From Capillidium heterosporum (Eukaryota > Entomophthoromycota > Entomophthoromycetes > Entomophthorales > Capillidiaceae), in the NCBI GenBank assembly GCA_016630905.1, contig WBMQ01000001.1, forward strand, positions 1,798,001-1,862,000: a stretch of 64,000 nucleotides of DNA. Direction: 5' to 3'. Both the position numbers and the translations under genes were made by a program. The first letter of the stretch is position 1. Every line of letters begins with the position of its first letter. The notes beneath the pieces were generated by a model. The model did not search any database. It worked only from the letters and a program-made list of their open reading frames with translations, and was not told the DNA's origin. This document shows positions 39,444 to 52,040 of this stretch, piece by piece.

Positions 39444-39516
39444 GCCCGGCTAGCTCAATCGGCAGAGCGTGAGACTCTTAATCTCAAGGTTGCGGGTTCG
39501 ACCCCCGCGTTGGGCT
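39444..39516 (+). tRNA. tRNA-Lys (anticodon CTT)
   Basis: A 73-nt cloverleaf. The acceptor arm pairs GCCCGGC with GTTGGGC (two G-U pairs), with discriminator base T. The D arm is GCTC/GAGC. The anticodon arm TGAGA-CTCTTAA-TCTCA puts CTT at positions 34-36. The variable loop is short, and the T arm is GCGGG-TTCGACC-CCCGC. The internal B box (GGTTCGACCC) and A box are good, and a T-run follows as a Pol III terminator. There is no intron and no encoded CCA. Confidence 0.97.
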
Positions 39517-39526
39517 TTCTTTTTCT
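39517..39526 (+). terminator. Pol III T-run after tRNA-Lys
   Basis: TTCTTTTTCT directly after the tRNA includes five T in a row, the usual Pol III stop signal. Confidence 0.7.
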
Positions 39527-40169
39527 TCAGAAAAGTCGAATTTTTGATAGGCAGTGTTATTACAAGTCTATTCAATTTTTTGCTATTGTAAAGAAGCTTC
39601 CAAGCTAACTGTATATATTTGTGTTAGAATATAAAAGGTTATCGGGTTGTAGTAATTTTATCGACAACTTCATAGGTATAGTGTAAAGTAAAGGTTGGCA
39701 AATTTTGGTATAGACTACCAGTGAATATGATAGTGTGGTTACTTGGTAAGAAATATATATGGAGCTCTGTTGTATTCAGCAGATGATCGTCCGGTTTGAT
39801 TTGAAGATTTATCGACATTTTACTAATAGCAGTTTATTGTTTGTTTGATTCAAGTTATTCTATAAAGCCGTCATTTTCAAGGATGTGCCACCACTACTAT
39901 CGAGTAAATAATACTGAGATTTTCAAAGACTAAAGTGTGTTTTTGTATAGTTGAGTGATATCCTATAATATATTAATATCTCTTTGCTTTGTTTTTCTTT
40001 TTGGTGGTAGTATTTCATGAAGCAAAATGTGGTAGATTGGCATCAAATAGATGCAGGTATATAAAAATAAACATGAATTTCCATGAAAAATACGCTACAT
40101 CTAAAAAGTTTAAAGTAAAACCTTTAACTATATTGGATTTAAAAGTTTAGTGGTAAGCATTTGGAATTC
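39527..40169. other. Intergenic, no gene seen
   Basis: AT-rich gap between the tRNA and the 3' end of MET10. Nothing else was recognised. Confidence 0.55.
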
Positions 40170-43022
40170 CTAGTACAACTCCAAGATATACTTCTCCTCA
40201 TCCTTCAATTTCTCGATAAACTGCAAAGCATCATCCACTTCATCTCTAAATTCACCTTTAAACGCATTGGCAATCGCCATTCTTACATCCAGCTCGGGCC
40301 AAGTAGGTCCACACAAGTAGAAGCTACCTTTTTGATCCAACAGCCATTCTTTGATATCCTTACTGTCCTCTTCGATCCTATGCTGGATGTAGATCTTGTG
40401 CTTCTGGTCTCTACTAAATGCTAGTCCCAACTTGGTCATGATGCCTGCTCCCAAGTATTTGTCCCAGATCTCACCGTACAAGTACTCTTCCTTACGAGTA
40501 CGAGCCCCAAAGTAGAGGATTATGGGGCCTATTTGGATACCTTGTTGGTGCTGGTAGATTTTGTGTTCTAGGAAGGCTTTGAAGGGAGCCATGCCCGTAC
40601 CTAAACCAGCCATTACTATTGGGAGTTTAGGGTCCTCGGGTAACTTCATGACGCTAGGCTTTACGCTGACCAAGACTTCGTCACCGGTTTGAAGGTGGTT
40701 TAGGTAGTTGGTACACTGGCCCTGTTTAAGTTCGCTGCTGAAGTTATGCCAGCTAACCGTTACTACTAGTAGGTGTACCGAGTTGGGGTGTAAAGATTGG
40801 GCTGATGCAATGGAGTAGTGTCGAGGCTTGATGGCGGCGATGTTGTCAACTAAAGTTTGTAGGGGAACCTCTAAGGAGTTGAATTCTTGGAGTAAGTCAT
40901 AATAGGTGACAAACCCTTCCACTTTCTTCTTGAATTGGAAGGTGCCGTTCTTGCTCAAAAGGAATTCCAGCTGCTTCTTGTGGTCCTTGGATTTTACATT
41001 GTCCTTGAGGAAGGTATAGAAATCCTTACTAGGTCTACCAAAGACGTCCAATTGTTGGATCAACAGTTGCTTTAACGTGCGAAGTTGGACCTTGCCTTCA
41101 AAGTTGAATTTGAGGAGGGTGTTGGGGTCGTAGCTGAATTTAGTTATAAAATCTTCGACTAGCTGCAAATCGTTGTTACCGTAGATACCTAATGCGTCAC
41201 CGATCTCATACTTCAAATTGGACTGGGTAGTGTCGAATTCGATGTGGAAAATGTTACGGTCGTAAGTTTCAGGCGTCAACCGGATTTTCTTGCTGACTTT
41301 TAGAGTATATGTGTTGGCGTGATCAGGCCGTAACTCAATTTTACTGTCTAAATTCTCCTTGAAGATGAGTTGCAACTTGAGCTGGTCGATTAAATCTAGG
41401 TCTAACTCTTTGGCTTTGCTGGTCAAAGGCAACAGGTTCAAATTGATGACTTTACTTTCGGTAACCTTGAGGAGCTTATCTTGGCGATCCACTTCGTTTA
41501 GCTTGGTGACGATGGCTTGAACTGCTGAATTGATGGATTCGTTGAAATCGACGTTGAAAGGCTTGTCTAATTTAATATGGACGGCTGCTATCAAAGCTAC
41601 GGTTAGAGTTGCTATGTCCAAGCCTTTGAATTCCTTTAATAGGGTATTGCGATCAAAGTGATAAATGGGGACTTTGACAGAGTCCTTAATCTCCTTGGGC
41701 AAAGTAGGTTTCTTGACGGTATCTACTACGATCGCCTCAACCTTGGTTAAGTCTAGGTTGATATTCAAAAGTTGGAATTCGCTGACCAAAAGAAGGTTCG
41801 ATACACCGTTACTACTTACGAACCACCTGTTTGATGGGTTTCTTCTGGAACTGATCTACACCCTCATCTACCGATACCGACTTTTCACCTTGATCCAAAT
41901 GTTGAGCTAATCCATCAAAGTTAAACTCTTTGTCGTCCAGGTAGGATAAACTAGTGACAGTATTGACGTCGGCACTTTCATCAATCAACTTTATGTCGTC
42001 CGTAGCAGCTAATTTATCGCCATCGATACGCTCCACCTTGATTTTGAGCTTTAAACTCATTAGAACTGCTAATATCTTGATGTATATGGAACTGCTACCT
42101 CTATTTTCGACGACAATGACTTTGTCAATTCCTTGGAAATAATTGTTCAAATAGACTTTGGGATTAAAGTTTAGGTTAGTTAACTTCAAAGAGTTGAAGT
42201 TGGAGACCACTAAATCTAAATCACTGACGACTAAAGTTTTGGAAGCGGCAACTTGGGTGAAGTTCACTGGTTCAACTTTGCGGTGGACTTGATCAGAATA
42301 GAGCTTGTAAGCATAATCAATAGGCTTCATCTTTAGATAGGCTGGCGTATTTAGTAGAGTCAATGTTGAATAGCTCCAAAAGATCTAAGTTGTCGACAAA
42401 CTTGAAGGTGTTGGTCTTGGTTAAAAATATGTTCTCGTTGATAGAATGAACGACATTCAACTTGAAGTTCTTTGCTAAAAGATAGGCGACTACCGAGTTG
42501 TCGTAAGCTTGTTGGTACGAGTTGGATTTCAAATGAACAATCTCATCCTTGAAGTAGTTGGATCCATTTGTACTTGAATCTTTAGTTCCATCCAAGTACA
42601 AATTCTTTCTAAAGTTGTGGATGACTAAGCCGCGGTTTAAAAAGGTGCTGCCGTTAATCAAAGGTAGCAGTAAGTTTAATGTCGACTGATGTACCACCAA
42701 GCTGATGGAGTGTAGCTTGTCGATAGCATCGAGATGTTGAAACTTGTGCATAACGCTATTGAGTTGCACTGAAGTTACTTGTCGGTTGAACAAATTTGTT
42801 GAAGTGCCTTTAACTACGTCGATGCCTCCAAGAGGATAGTAGAATACGTAGTCGGAAATTAGATGGCTCAAATCTCGAACTACATCGTAGGCGGAATTTA
42901 AGATCGATGTCGATGATAAGTGGCTACGGTTCACTAGTCGGGCTTGGTATAGTAGTGCCTATACCCGAATCGGTTACCGGTTTAAAGCTGTCCAGGTTGG
43001 TTATTAGATCTAAGCTGGTCAT
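40170..43022 (-). CDS. MET10: Sulfite reductase (NADPH) flavoprotein alpha subunit
   Basis: Carries electrons from NADPH through FAD to the siroheme subunit that reduces sulfite to sulfide for cysteine and methionine synthesis. About 950 residues, starting MTSLDLITNLDSFKP at 43022. The N-terminal part resembles the pyruvate-ferredoxin-oxidoreductase-like region of fungal Met10. Then come the ferredoxin-reductase domains: LKYEIGDALGIYGNN, the FAD motif RHYSIASAQ, MAGLGTGMAPFKAFLEH, YFGARTRKEEYLYGEIW and the NADPH site FYLCGPTWPELDV, ending YILELY. No intron is needed. Three frame changes (about 42940, 42317-42381 and 41810-41841) are each resolved by one surplus base. The last was first taken for a 38-nt intron, but the phase does not fit. 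Divergent from xanthine dehydrogenase. Confidence 0.9.
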
Positions 43023-44112
43023 AGTATTCCCTTTCCCGTCTTTCAAAAATGAAAATGTATTTCAATAGGAGATGTGGTGTCTTTGGGCTTATATACCAAA
43101 CTAAATGTCTCGACGAAAATATGCGTGTCGTATAGTTAATTAATAATCTTATCTGTAATACCACTATCAATATGCTTTATTTTCATTTCAATTTGAGTAT
43201 TACCTATTTGGCGACTATGTTGACGAACTTTTTCCAAGTTATTAGGATTGCTTCTTGGAGTATGGTGTCAATTTGGATGAAATTGTATAATCTATTCCAA
43301 TTATGGCGTACTTTGATTTGATCTAGAAGCTAGAACGAGGTTGCTTTGGATTGAAAAGGGTAGATTTTGATGAAGGATTGTTAGAGGGAGAGTATTGAAA
43401 AAGACAGGTCGAAAGGGATGTCTCTTGCATGCTGTATATGAATTGTTTTGGATTTATACAAGTGGTATTCAACCTTGTGGACGTGGTACTTTTGAATTTG
43501 AAGGAGCATACTAAGGAATGCAAGTGGGTCAACTAAAATTGATTCACGCTTATAAAGCTGGAGTTTACTAGTTTAGACTGAGCTTGGAAGCTGTATTGAT
43601 CAATTTGATTTTAGTAAGCCTTGAAACTTGTAGATTTGCCCATTGACAACTGTACTCAAAGCACATTATTAATCTAACTTTATGCTAATTTGTATTATTT
43701 CATCTTGCTATCTACAGCTTTATTTGTGATTTAATTAGATTTAACAGAACAGTTTTAAAACAATGTGCATCTGGATTAGTTGATTAAATTGGCTTACAAT
43801 ATATTTGTAAATTAGTTTGATTTTTGGTTAAAGTTAGTACAATACAATTTGAACTTTTCGTATAGATCTAAAATTCTATCAAAGTTGATTTGTAGTATGT
43901 TTTGATTGTAAAGCTTCATCCATTGTCTTTTGAAAATAGCCTTAGAAATACTATTTCATAATGAACTTTGAACTGTTTTAAACTACATTCGTCAATTGGT
44001 TAGAAAGTGCAAATTTATCTAAAATTATATAGTAAAAGTTTAAATAGCCTGCCCCTGCATATATGTAAAGGGGTATTTGGATCAAATTTAAGATCGTGAC
44101 GTCGCCACATTT
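43023..44112. promoter_or_regulatory. Shared upstream region of MET10 and XDH
   Basis: About 1.1 kb between two divergent genes of sulfur and purine metabolism. It is AT-rich, and both promoters must lie here. I see no clear operator, and co-regulation is not shown by sequence. Confidence 0.4.
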
Positions 44113-44122
44113 CATATAAAAG
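44113..44122 (+). promoter_or_regulatory. TATA box of xanthine dehydrogenase gene
   Basis: CATATAAAAG lies about 45 bases before the start at 44163, a normal TATA element by sequence and distance. Confidence 0.5.
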
Positions 44123-44162
44123 CATTGCTTATCTCTTGAACCGATCTAAAGTTTCAATCAAC

Positions 44163-47100
44163 ATGGAAAGTAAAGTTAAAGGGTACACAATTGATGAAGA
44201 GTTCGTTATCTATATAAACAGCACTAGATTCCAACTCTTGAATCCTTCGCCTAGATTGAAGTTGGTGGAGTTCCTTAGGGTCAATAGATTTACAGGAACA
44301 AAAATCGGTTGTGGTGAAGGAAGTTGTGGTAAGTTAATAGTTGAACGTTTGAAATTATTAACTTTGTAAAAGGTGCCTGTACAGTCGTTATAGCAAGTTT
44401 AGATAAAGGGAATAGAGTCAAGTAAATTTTATGATACGAATGTTTATTTACATGAATTTAAGTTATAAAAGTGGTAATGCCTGTTTATTACCACTATGCA
44501 AGTTGAACAACTGCCAGATAATAACGGTTGAAGGACTCGGTTCACCTGCTAAGCCACATGCGATTCAGGTAATTCAACTTGATAATGAAGCTTAACCTTT
44601 TAGGAACGACTAGCTCTAGGTTTTGGTAGTCAGTGTGGGTACTGCAGTCCAGGGATGGTTATGTCCATGTTTGGAATACTTAAAAATAATGAGTATCCGA
44701 CGGTACCTGATATAGAAGATGCAATAAATGGTAAGGAAGCGTGTCCTATTCTTTTATTGAATGCATTGTTAGGAAACATTTGTAGATGTACTGGATATAG
44801 ATCAATATTAGACTCCTTTAAAACAGTAACGTATAGACTCCATGTAGTTTTCTTAATGGCCTTCAATTTAGTTTACCAGTGATAAACCTTCAGATGTTGC
44901 ATATATTGTGAATGGGGATGGCTCGGATGAACATAGCAATGTAGTTTACTCTCATGGTGATCCAAAGCTTCCTTCAGACAAACAGAATAAAGAACCTAAA
45001 GTTGTCAAAAGATGTAACTACGAGGCAATGGTAACACATGTGTATTATAACAATACTTAATTTTAAATAGTGTAAAGTTGCGCCCTACGATCCAGCTAAA
45101 GATATCAAATTTCCTGAGGATTTGAAGATTGCTATGCAATCTGTCAACACCTTGAAAGTTTACTCCACCAAAGAATCGGCATGGTATACACCTTCTACGT
45201 TGCAGCAACTCCTCGATATTACTGTAATTTTATTCTATAACAGGAATATTTATTTCAAATCTAGAAAGCTTTTCCAGATGCCAGTACTAATTGGAGGGAA
45301 CGGTGAACTTACATCTGATGTTTCCAAAAACAATCGCTTTGTTGATCCATCGGATATTACTGAGCTAACCAGCATTACATGGGAAAGTAAGTTTAATTTG
45401 TATGGCATATAGTTAATCAATATCAGACGATATATTTATTGTCGGTGCTAACGTTACTCTATCGCAATTGAAGGAAAGCTTAAATAGCCACATAAATAAA
45501 ATTAAGGTAAGTTTCTAGCTGATAAGATTTTAAACTTTAGTAGGGTCATCAAAAGAGTACAGTCAGGGCACTTATAGATATTCTAGTCCATTTCGCCAAC
45601 TTGCAAGTGCGTAACTTTGGTACCATAGGAGGCAATATCCTGGCTGCATCTCCTAACTCCGATATCAATCCCATGTTGATTGCTACACAGTCTACTGCCC
45701 TCATTAAATCGGCAGTATCAACAAGAAGGGTTCCGGTTATCGAGCTGATTAAAGACTACCGTATATGCAGCCTACAACCTGCTGAAGTGTTGGTACATAT
45801 CGAGATCCCACTTGCCAAACCAAACGAAATTGTTAGTGCTTTCACCTACAAGAAGCTCAGGGACGACGTACTTGGATCTACAAATGCCTGTTTCAAGCTG
45901 ACCTACCAAATCGACGATCCCGAATACATTGTTGAGGATATTTCAATAGTTTACGGAGGTGTTGGTCCTATGGTTAGAGTTTTAGATAAATCGGCTCAGC
46001 AAATTATCGGAAAATCTTGGATCAAAGATATCAACCCTGCCTTCATCGAAGATGTCATTTTGAGTGAGATAAACATCGACTTCAAAACTTATGGAGGAAA
46101 GCCAACTTATCGTAAAATAGTGGCAGCAACGTTGGCCAAGAGGTTTTGGAGTGAGAGCTCAAAGATGCTAATCAATAAGAGAAACTGGTGAACTAGAGTT
46201 CCTGGACTCAGTTGATGCAGCTGATACAAATAACCCCATCTTTCGAAACGGCGTTAGTACTAAGCCAGTTGCTACTACAAATCAAAGTACTGGAGTTTCC
46301 CATCCACATGTCGCTTCGCTCAATCAAACCACTGGTACGGCAGTGTTTATTGACGATATGCCTAAACTTTCCAACGAACTAGAGGCCTATCCTATTTTAG
46401 CAACTGAAGCGAACGCTCGAATTCTAAAGCTAGATTTTTCAAAGGCGATCAAGGTTGAGGGTGTTTTTGGATGCGTATCCCACAAAGACATATCTCCAGA
46501 CCGGAATAAATTTGGAATCCTCGAAAAGGATGAAACCATTTTTGTCATAGATAAGGTGACCGCCTACGGTCAAATTATAGGCTTAGTTGTAGCAGCCACC
46601 CGATCAATCGCCAAGAGGGCTAGCTAAACTGGTCGAAATCGAGTACCAGGTCTCCGAACCGATAGCTACATTAGAGCAAGCCATTTCCAAAGACTCTTAT
46701 TTGTCTACAGTAATCACCTTAACTAACAAAGGTCCCACTATTACCACATCTCCAGAAACTACAGAGGATTTGGATTCTGAGCCAGGAGATCCAATGGTAT
46801 TCGAAGGTGAGTGCAGGTCCGGTGGGCAAGAGCACTTTTATCTGGAGACCCAGTGCTGTCGTGTCATACCAAGTACTGAAAATGGGGAGCTTGAAATCTT
46901 CACTTCCAGCCAAAACCTTAAATCGGTGCACCTTGATGTTGCAGCTGCCTTAGGCTTACCAGCTAACCGAGTTGTCGTCAAGGCCAAGCGTTTGGGTGGT
47001 GGATTCGGTGGTAAGGAGACGAAATCGGTCCTTTGTGCACTAGTCGCTGCCATAGCTGCAAACAAATTTGGTCGACCTATACGTCTTGTTTACGATCGGC

Positions 47101-48592
47101 AGAGTGACATGATGAGTACTGGGAACCGACACCCCTATCTTCTCAAATATAAGGTGACCTTGTCCAAGAGATTGAAATTCAAAGAGGTAGAATTTGAATT
47201 CATCGCCAACGCTGGCAACTCTTTAGATTTATCCCCGTTCATATTAGCTAAAACCTTGACCAACTGTGACAACTGTTACTACTTCCCCAAGGTGAAGTTC
47301 GTTGGCAGGTTAGCAAAAACAAATAATCCTTCCAATACGGCCTTCCGTGGGTTCGGAGGGCCTCAAGGTGTGGTTTTATGTGAAGTCATGATCTGCCAAG
47401 TCGCTGAAAAGTTGAATATTGATCCCAACGAGATCCGAACCCAGAACTTCTACAAGCTTGGCCAGCTCACCCATTTTAATACTCCCTTACTGGACTGGTA
47501 TCTACCCGAGATGTGGTCAAATCTGATGGACTCACACTACCTACCGCTACGAGCTTCAGCCAACACCTTCAATACCAAGAACGAAACTAAAAAGCGGGGT
47601 GTAGCGATTATCCCCACCAAGTTCGGGCTCGCTTATGAAGCCAACTTTCTCAATCAAGCTAGTGCGCTCGTCCATATCTATTTAGATGGGACGGTCCTCA
47701 TCTCCCACGGCGGGGTAGAAATGGGTCAAGGCCTTCACACCAAGATGTTGCAGGTCGCTTCCAGCTTACTACAGGTTCCATTGAGCAAGGTTTATATCTC
47801 TGAAACTTCCACTGACAAGATCATCAACGCTTCATCTACCTCAGCATCGTTATCCAGCGAACTCTATAGTGCAGCGATCGCTGACGCCTGCAACCAACTT
47901 AACACTAGACTCCAACCCTTCCGCGAGAAACTTGCCAGCTCGGATATGATGAGCTTAGCGACGGCGGCCTACTTTAGTTCGGTTAGCTTATCGGCAGCTG
48001 GTTATTACCGTCGCAAGGCCATCCAGTACGATATAGCTACCAACATCGGCGAACTTATGACTACTTTGTTACCGGTGTTGCAGTCAGTGAAGTTGAAGTT
48101 GACTTGGAGGATGGTAGTTTCCATACATTGAGTACCAAAATAGTCATGGACTTAGGCCATCCCATCAATCCGGGACTCGACATTGGTCAAGTTGAAGGCG
48201 CCTTTATGCAAGGTTTAGGGTGGTCCACATTTGAAGAAACTTTAGTGGATGCTCAAGGTAAAGTAGTCAGTAGATCTTCAGCTAGTTACGACGTGCCTAC
48301 CATCCACCGCCTACCCAAGAAGTTTGAAGTTGTGTTTTTGAGTGACAAGGAGTACAAGCAGAAACCCTTTTATGGGACTGCTAAAGCGGTTGGGGAACCT
48401 CCCTTTGCCCTAGGTGCCACCGTATACTTTGCTATTAGGGATGCTTTGCGTAGTGCTAACAAAGGTAAGGAGTTTACGTTGGATCTACCGGCTACTAGTG
48501 AAACTATACGTCTTGCTGTCAAGGATGCACTCCTTGAGAAATCGCAGGTTAAACTGAATCCTAGTGTCAAGCAAAGGTTTTATAGACCGTAG
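44163..48592 (+). CDS. Xanthine dehydrogenase
   Basis: Molybdenum enzyme of purine breakdown: oxidises hypoxanthine and xanthine to urate. Domains in order: 2Fe-2S centre (CGEGSCGAC), second 2Fe-2S centre ([12 protein letters not shown], then NICRCTGYR), FAD domain ([20 protein letters not shown]), and molybdopterin domain ([43 protein letters not shown]). The Glu after GGFGGK and the Arg in AFRGFGG are the substrate-binding residues that separate XDH from aldehyde oxidase. The Glu of GEPPFALG is the catalytic base. The first 1.4 kb holds about eight GT-AG introns; the rest has none. Four frame changes occur, three with one surplus base (near 45270-45282, 46182, 46617) and one with a missing base (near 48052). 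Every domain is otherwise intact. Confidence 0.92.
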
Positions 48593-49114
48593 ATTGCTTT
48601 TGAAGTTTTGTATGTAATAAAGATCATTTATAAACATTTTTTGTTAGTCTGATGTATTTAATATAAGAAACATATAGTTTTTTAGTATATTTGGTATAAT
48701 AAAATAACATGCATTTTTACAAAGCTTTATAGACTATATGGCTATTTCCATTCAAAGGTTATACCAGAAAATTATTTTATAGATCTCATGTAACTTAAAA
48801 AATTGCCTAAAGCTGGATAAAATGATAGGCTATAGTTTAATACTAACATATATATGTTAAGCTTGCGCAAAACTATAGAGTAATAAAAGATAGCTTTTGG
48901 TGTAACATTCAGATGAAAATTCCCATATAATTCAAAAATGTTAATAAAGACATATATGTAATGTCGTGAAAGTATAACAATAGTTTATAAACGAAATGAA
49001 GAAAGTGTACAATTTGATATATAAAACTAATAGCTATATAATTTAAATGCAATTATTTATACGTTAAATCCGTCCTAATTTCAAAAGCTAACACTAACCC
49101 TATCAGCTTCAATA
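48593..49114. other. Intergenic, no gene seen
   Basis: AT-rich gap between two convergent genes, containing both 3' ends. Confidence 0.55.
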
Positions 49115-49495
49115 TCAACCATCACTAAAGTTATCTCCATCAAAATATACTGGGGTAGCATCTTTAAAGCTTCCGTCACTGAAAGTCCTAAAGTCCAAAA
49201 TGCTGCTCAAATCACCACCATCATCAAATACTCCAAAGGTCCTAAAGAATTGGTCTTTGAAGGTGTAGCCAAAGCTTTTCGGGTTGTTGCAAAAGGTATC
49301 GTTCTAGCAACTATCTAGCTCATAGTCATCAAGCGTAGAAACACTTAGCATACCGTAGAATGCGTTAAATTGAATTGTATCGACGGATTCCAATATTGAT
49401 ATGGTGTTTACTTCAAAGTACCTGCTGCAATGAGCTGCAAAGCAGAAAGTGAACACTAGTAAGGCGCTTAGAAATCCGTCAAAACGTGAGTTCAT
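49115..49495 (-). CDS. Small secreted protein, in-frame TAG or 39-nt intron
   Basis: The frame from 49495 begins MNSRFDGFLSALLVFTFCFA, a good signal peptide with likely cleavage after AHC or nearby. It reaches a TAG in the middle, yet the same frame then continues to a TGA ending at 49115 with coding-like sequence (NDTFCNNPKSFGYTFKDQFF, then D-, G- and F-rich runs). Either the TAG is a nonsense change in about 126 codons, or a GTTTCT-to-TAG intron of 39 nt removes it in phase. The donor is weaker than the GTA donors used elsewhere here. The mature part has no known domain. It could be an effector-like or wall protein, but that is only a guess. Confidence 0.5.
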
Positions 49496-51758
49496 GAAAA
49501 GGACCCCAAACTTGCTTCAAATATCTATCATATCAACCCGCCCATCTGAGACTTAGCACTCTATGAAACAGATTTACACTTTTGTTTAGTGTATCTGCGA
49601 TGATAGGTAGTTAAGTTGAAGCAATCAATAAACTCAGATTCCTAAGGTGAGGAGTTGACGTTGGCAAAATTGTAAAGTTTAAAGTTGATGAGAAACTAGT
49701 TGTACTATTGATAGATCTGGTATTGAAGTTTATGGATATTAGTGAGTTTATATGGTTGGGTTTATTGAGGCTCGCTTTCACTCTGGAAAAAGTGGTAAAG
49801 TACAACTATTTAAAATTGTCTTTTATTAAGGATAGGACTTTTCTATCTCTGTTGCTATAGTATAGTTTAACGTAGTTATATATTTTCGATAGGGCTAGTT
49901 GAAAGGGTATAAGGTAAAGCTGGCTTTTGTACATGTGTAAAGTTTTAAAATGCTTTTAACAGGCATTACAGCTCTGTAAAGAAGTTTCTAAGCCTTTCAT
50001 ATTCTGCAGCTAAACTGGAAGGGATGCTACTATCTTCCAAAAGCAGCAATAGGATAGAACACATTTTACAAATAGAAATCTGATTGTTTTTATATCCTGG
50101 AGGATAGAAGCTAGTTTGGCTTTTATCTATAACACTCCTCTCACTTTATAAAAAGGAAAGTTTTGAACTTGACATTTATAAATAAGTGCGATATTCTATT
50201 TAGAGTTTTCAATAAAAGTATCCATTTATAATATGGATTATTTACAACCAATATATATAGCTAAATAGTATAGATATTAGCCAAGCCAGTATAATAAATG
50301 TTGAATTCACCATACCCATTTACTAAATACAATTTTTACATCTGTGATAATTATATTTCGACTTCAAATATTGTAGTATAAACCGATATATTTGTAGGCT
50401 ATATGCGACTTTAAGCGTTAGACAATCCAAAAGCTTGGCATCTAAAAAGAACTTTTTCAATTTAGAATTTATTGTAGATGTACTACCTGTCCAGTATATA
50501 AGATGTCAACTTAGCTCTCAGGCTAAGTTATGTGTTGAACATTGGACTATCTTTATTTTTCAGAAGCAACCCACAATTTTACTACTACTCAACAACGTGC
50601 TTTGGGTTACACGATTACTTATCTGTTTCCTGCACTTTAAAACGCCTCCCATTCACTATTCATTATTTTAATCAATGGTCAGGTCGCTTAACTCACCTAA
50701 GACCGATTCCTATCAAGGATACAGGTTTGGTTTAGACTTGATGGAGGATTCTCCGATTATTATCTTGCAGAAAAAATGAGTACAAAATGCTGGAGTGGAC
50801 AATTGCAACCGAAGCATGGACTTTTCGTTTCATTGGGAAAATAACTTGTAAGCCACCAAATTATGCCTTATTCTGGAGCTACAGTATATATAGCGAAGCT
50901 AAAGAGGATGGCAAAGGAGAAGGAAGACGAAAACGGGGAAAAGATCATAAAAGCGAGGATAAACTAAGAAGAGAACAAAAAGATAAAGAAAAAGCAAGAG
51001 AGAAGGAAAAAAGGGTTTTCCGGATCGCTTTCATCAATAGAGGAAAAGAGAGTTTCTAAGTTATTTTATCAGAGTTGTTGTAGTTTTTCTTTTGAGTTTA
51101 CCCTAATCGTAGATTTAAGTTTGGGCTAGTTTTGATTAAATATTAAGGGATTCCTAGCCGGGAGTGTTGCAGGAATAGGGTTTTTATATTGTATTTAGTT
51201 GTAAAATAATTGCTATATATATTAGTCAGCCCACAATACGATACATATGTCATTTCCCGTGCTGAAGGACTCACCAGGCTTGTCCAAGCCAGTGGCCAAA
51301 CACTCAGCGAGAGCGACCAATCAACATATATTACACAAGTATATCGAATATGTTGGTAGTCACTAGAGCCTTCTTTATGACTCCACCTCAATTTAAACTG
51401 ATGGAACTGCTTCTACAAGTACTTAATCTTCAACCCAAGTACCAGTTAAACCACCTGCCCAACTAATACTCAAGCAGTCTCCTTACCATACGAACTGAGC
51501 ACCTGCCCAACCATCTACTCTATTGGCAATAAAAAGCAATCAAGTGGTACCAAGCTATACTAATCATCAACTTTAGCATTATAATCGTAAAAATATCCGT
51601 CCTCTCTTTAATTGCTTCCTTGATTTTGATTCTTGTTACTTAATCTATTGTCCAGGTTCAATAAGTATCAGCCAATATTATGGCATTTAAAACTAAAATA
51701 AATCCTCTACCTTTATCTTTACTCCTATTACAAACTCATCCTCCAAAGCGCTGACTTT
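49496..51758. other. Gene-poor stretch with a purine-rich tract
   Basis: No recognised gene. A purine-rich tract at about 50890-51020 lies in an open frame (50787-51059) with a Lys/Arg/Glu-rich end (GRRKRGKDHKSEDKLRREQK). It could be an exon or only a compositional effect. The rest is AT-rich with stops in all frames. Confidence 0.35.
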
Positions 51759-52040
51759 TTATAACGATAAAACTTCGGATAGCCTATTACAGCAACTGAA
51801 TAACCATGCGACAACTGGTACAATCGGCTGGCATTTGACTTTGAGAAGCTTAAGATTTCCAAAAAATTGTAACTTTAACTCGTACAACACGGGAAATGTT
51901 GTCCAAAGCTTCACCAACCTCAGTATCAACACTGATAAACACTTTGAAGGTTGTCTCATTGGAGATTGGGTCTGAAGGTAAAGCTCTGCCTCTTTTGTTG
52001 TTTGTTTAGGCTCTAAAATAATAACATTGTTTATAGTATC
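51759..52040 (-). other. Coding-looking minus-strand fragment, unidentified
   Basis: One minus-strand frame reads RALPSDPISNETTFKVFISV then DTEVGEALDNISRVVRVKVT before a stop. It has good coding look (about 55 codons). A second frame is open across the same stretch for 94 codons but looks like a shadow. No start or splice sites could be joined with confidence. I do not recognise the family. It may be an exon of a split gene or a gene remnant. Confidence 0.25.

Noticed and set aside
41776-41813. A 38-nt intron in MET10 (GTAAGTAG to GTCAG)
   Set aside because: The splice phase does not match the downstream frame. The sequence is open in the frame that follows if one base is skipped earlier, so a frame slip explains it better.
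50787-51059. 90-codon open frame with a Lys/Arg/Glu-rich end as a gene
   Set aside because: The start region has no coding look, and the charged end follows from a purine-rich tract. There is no homology I recognise.
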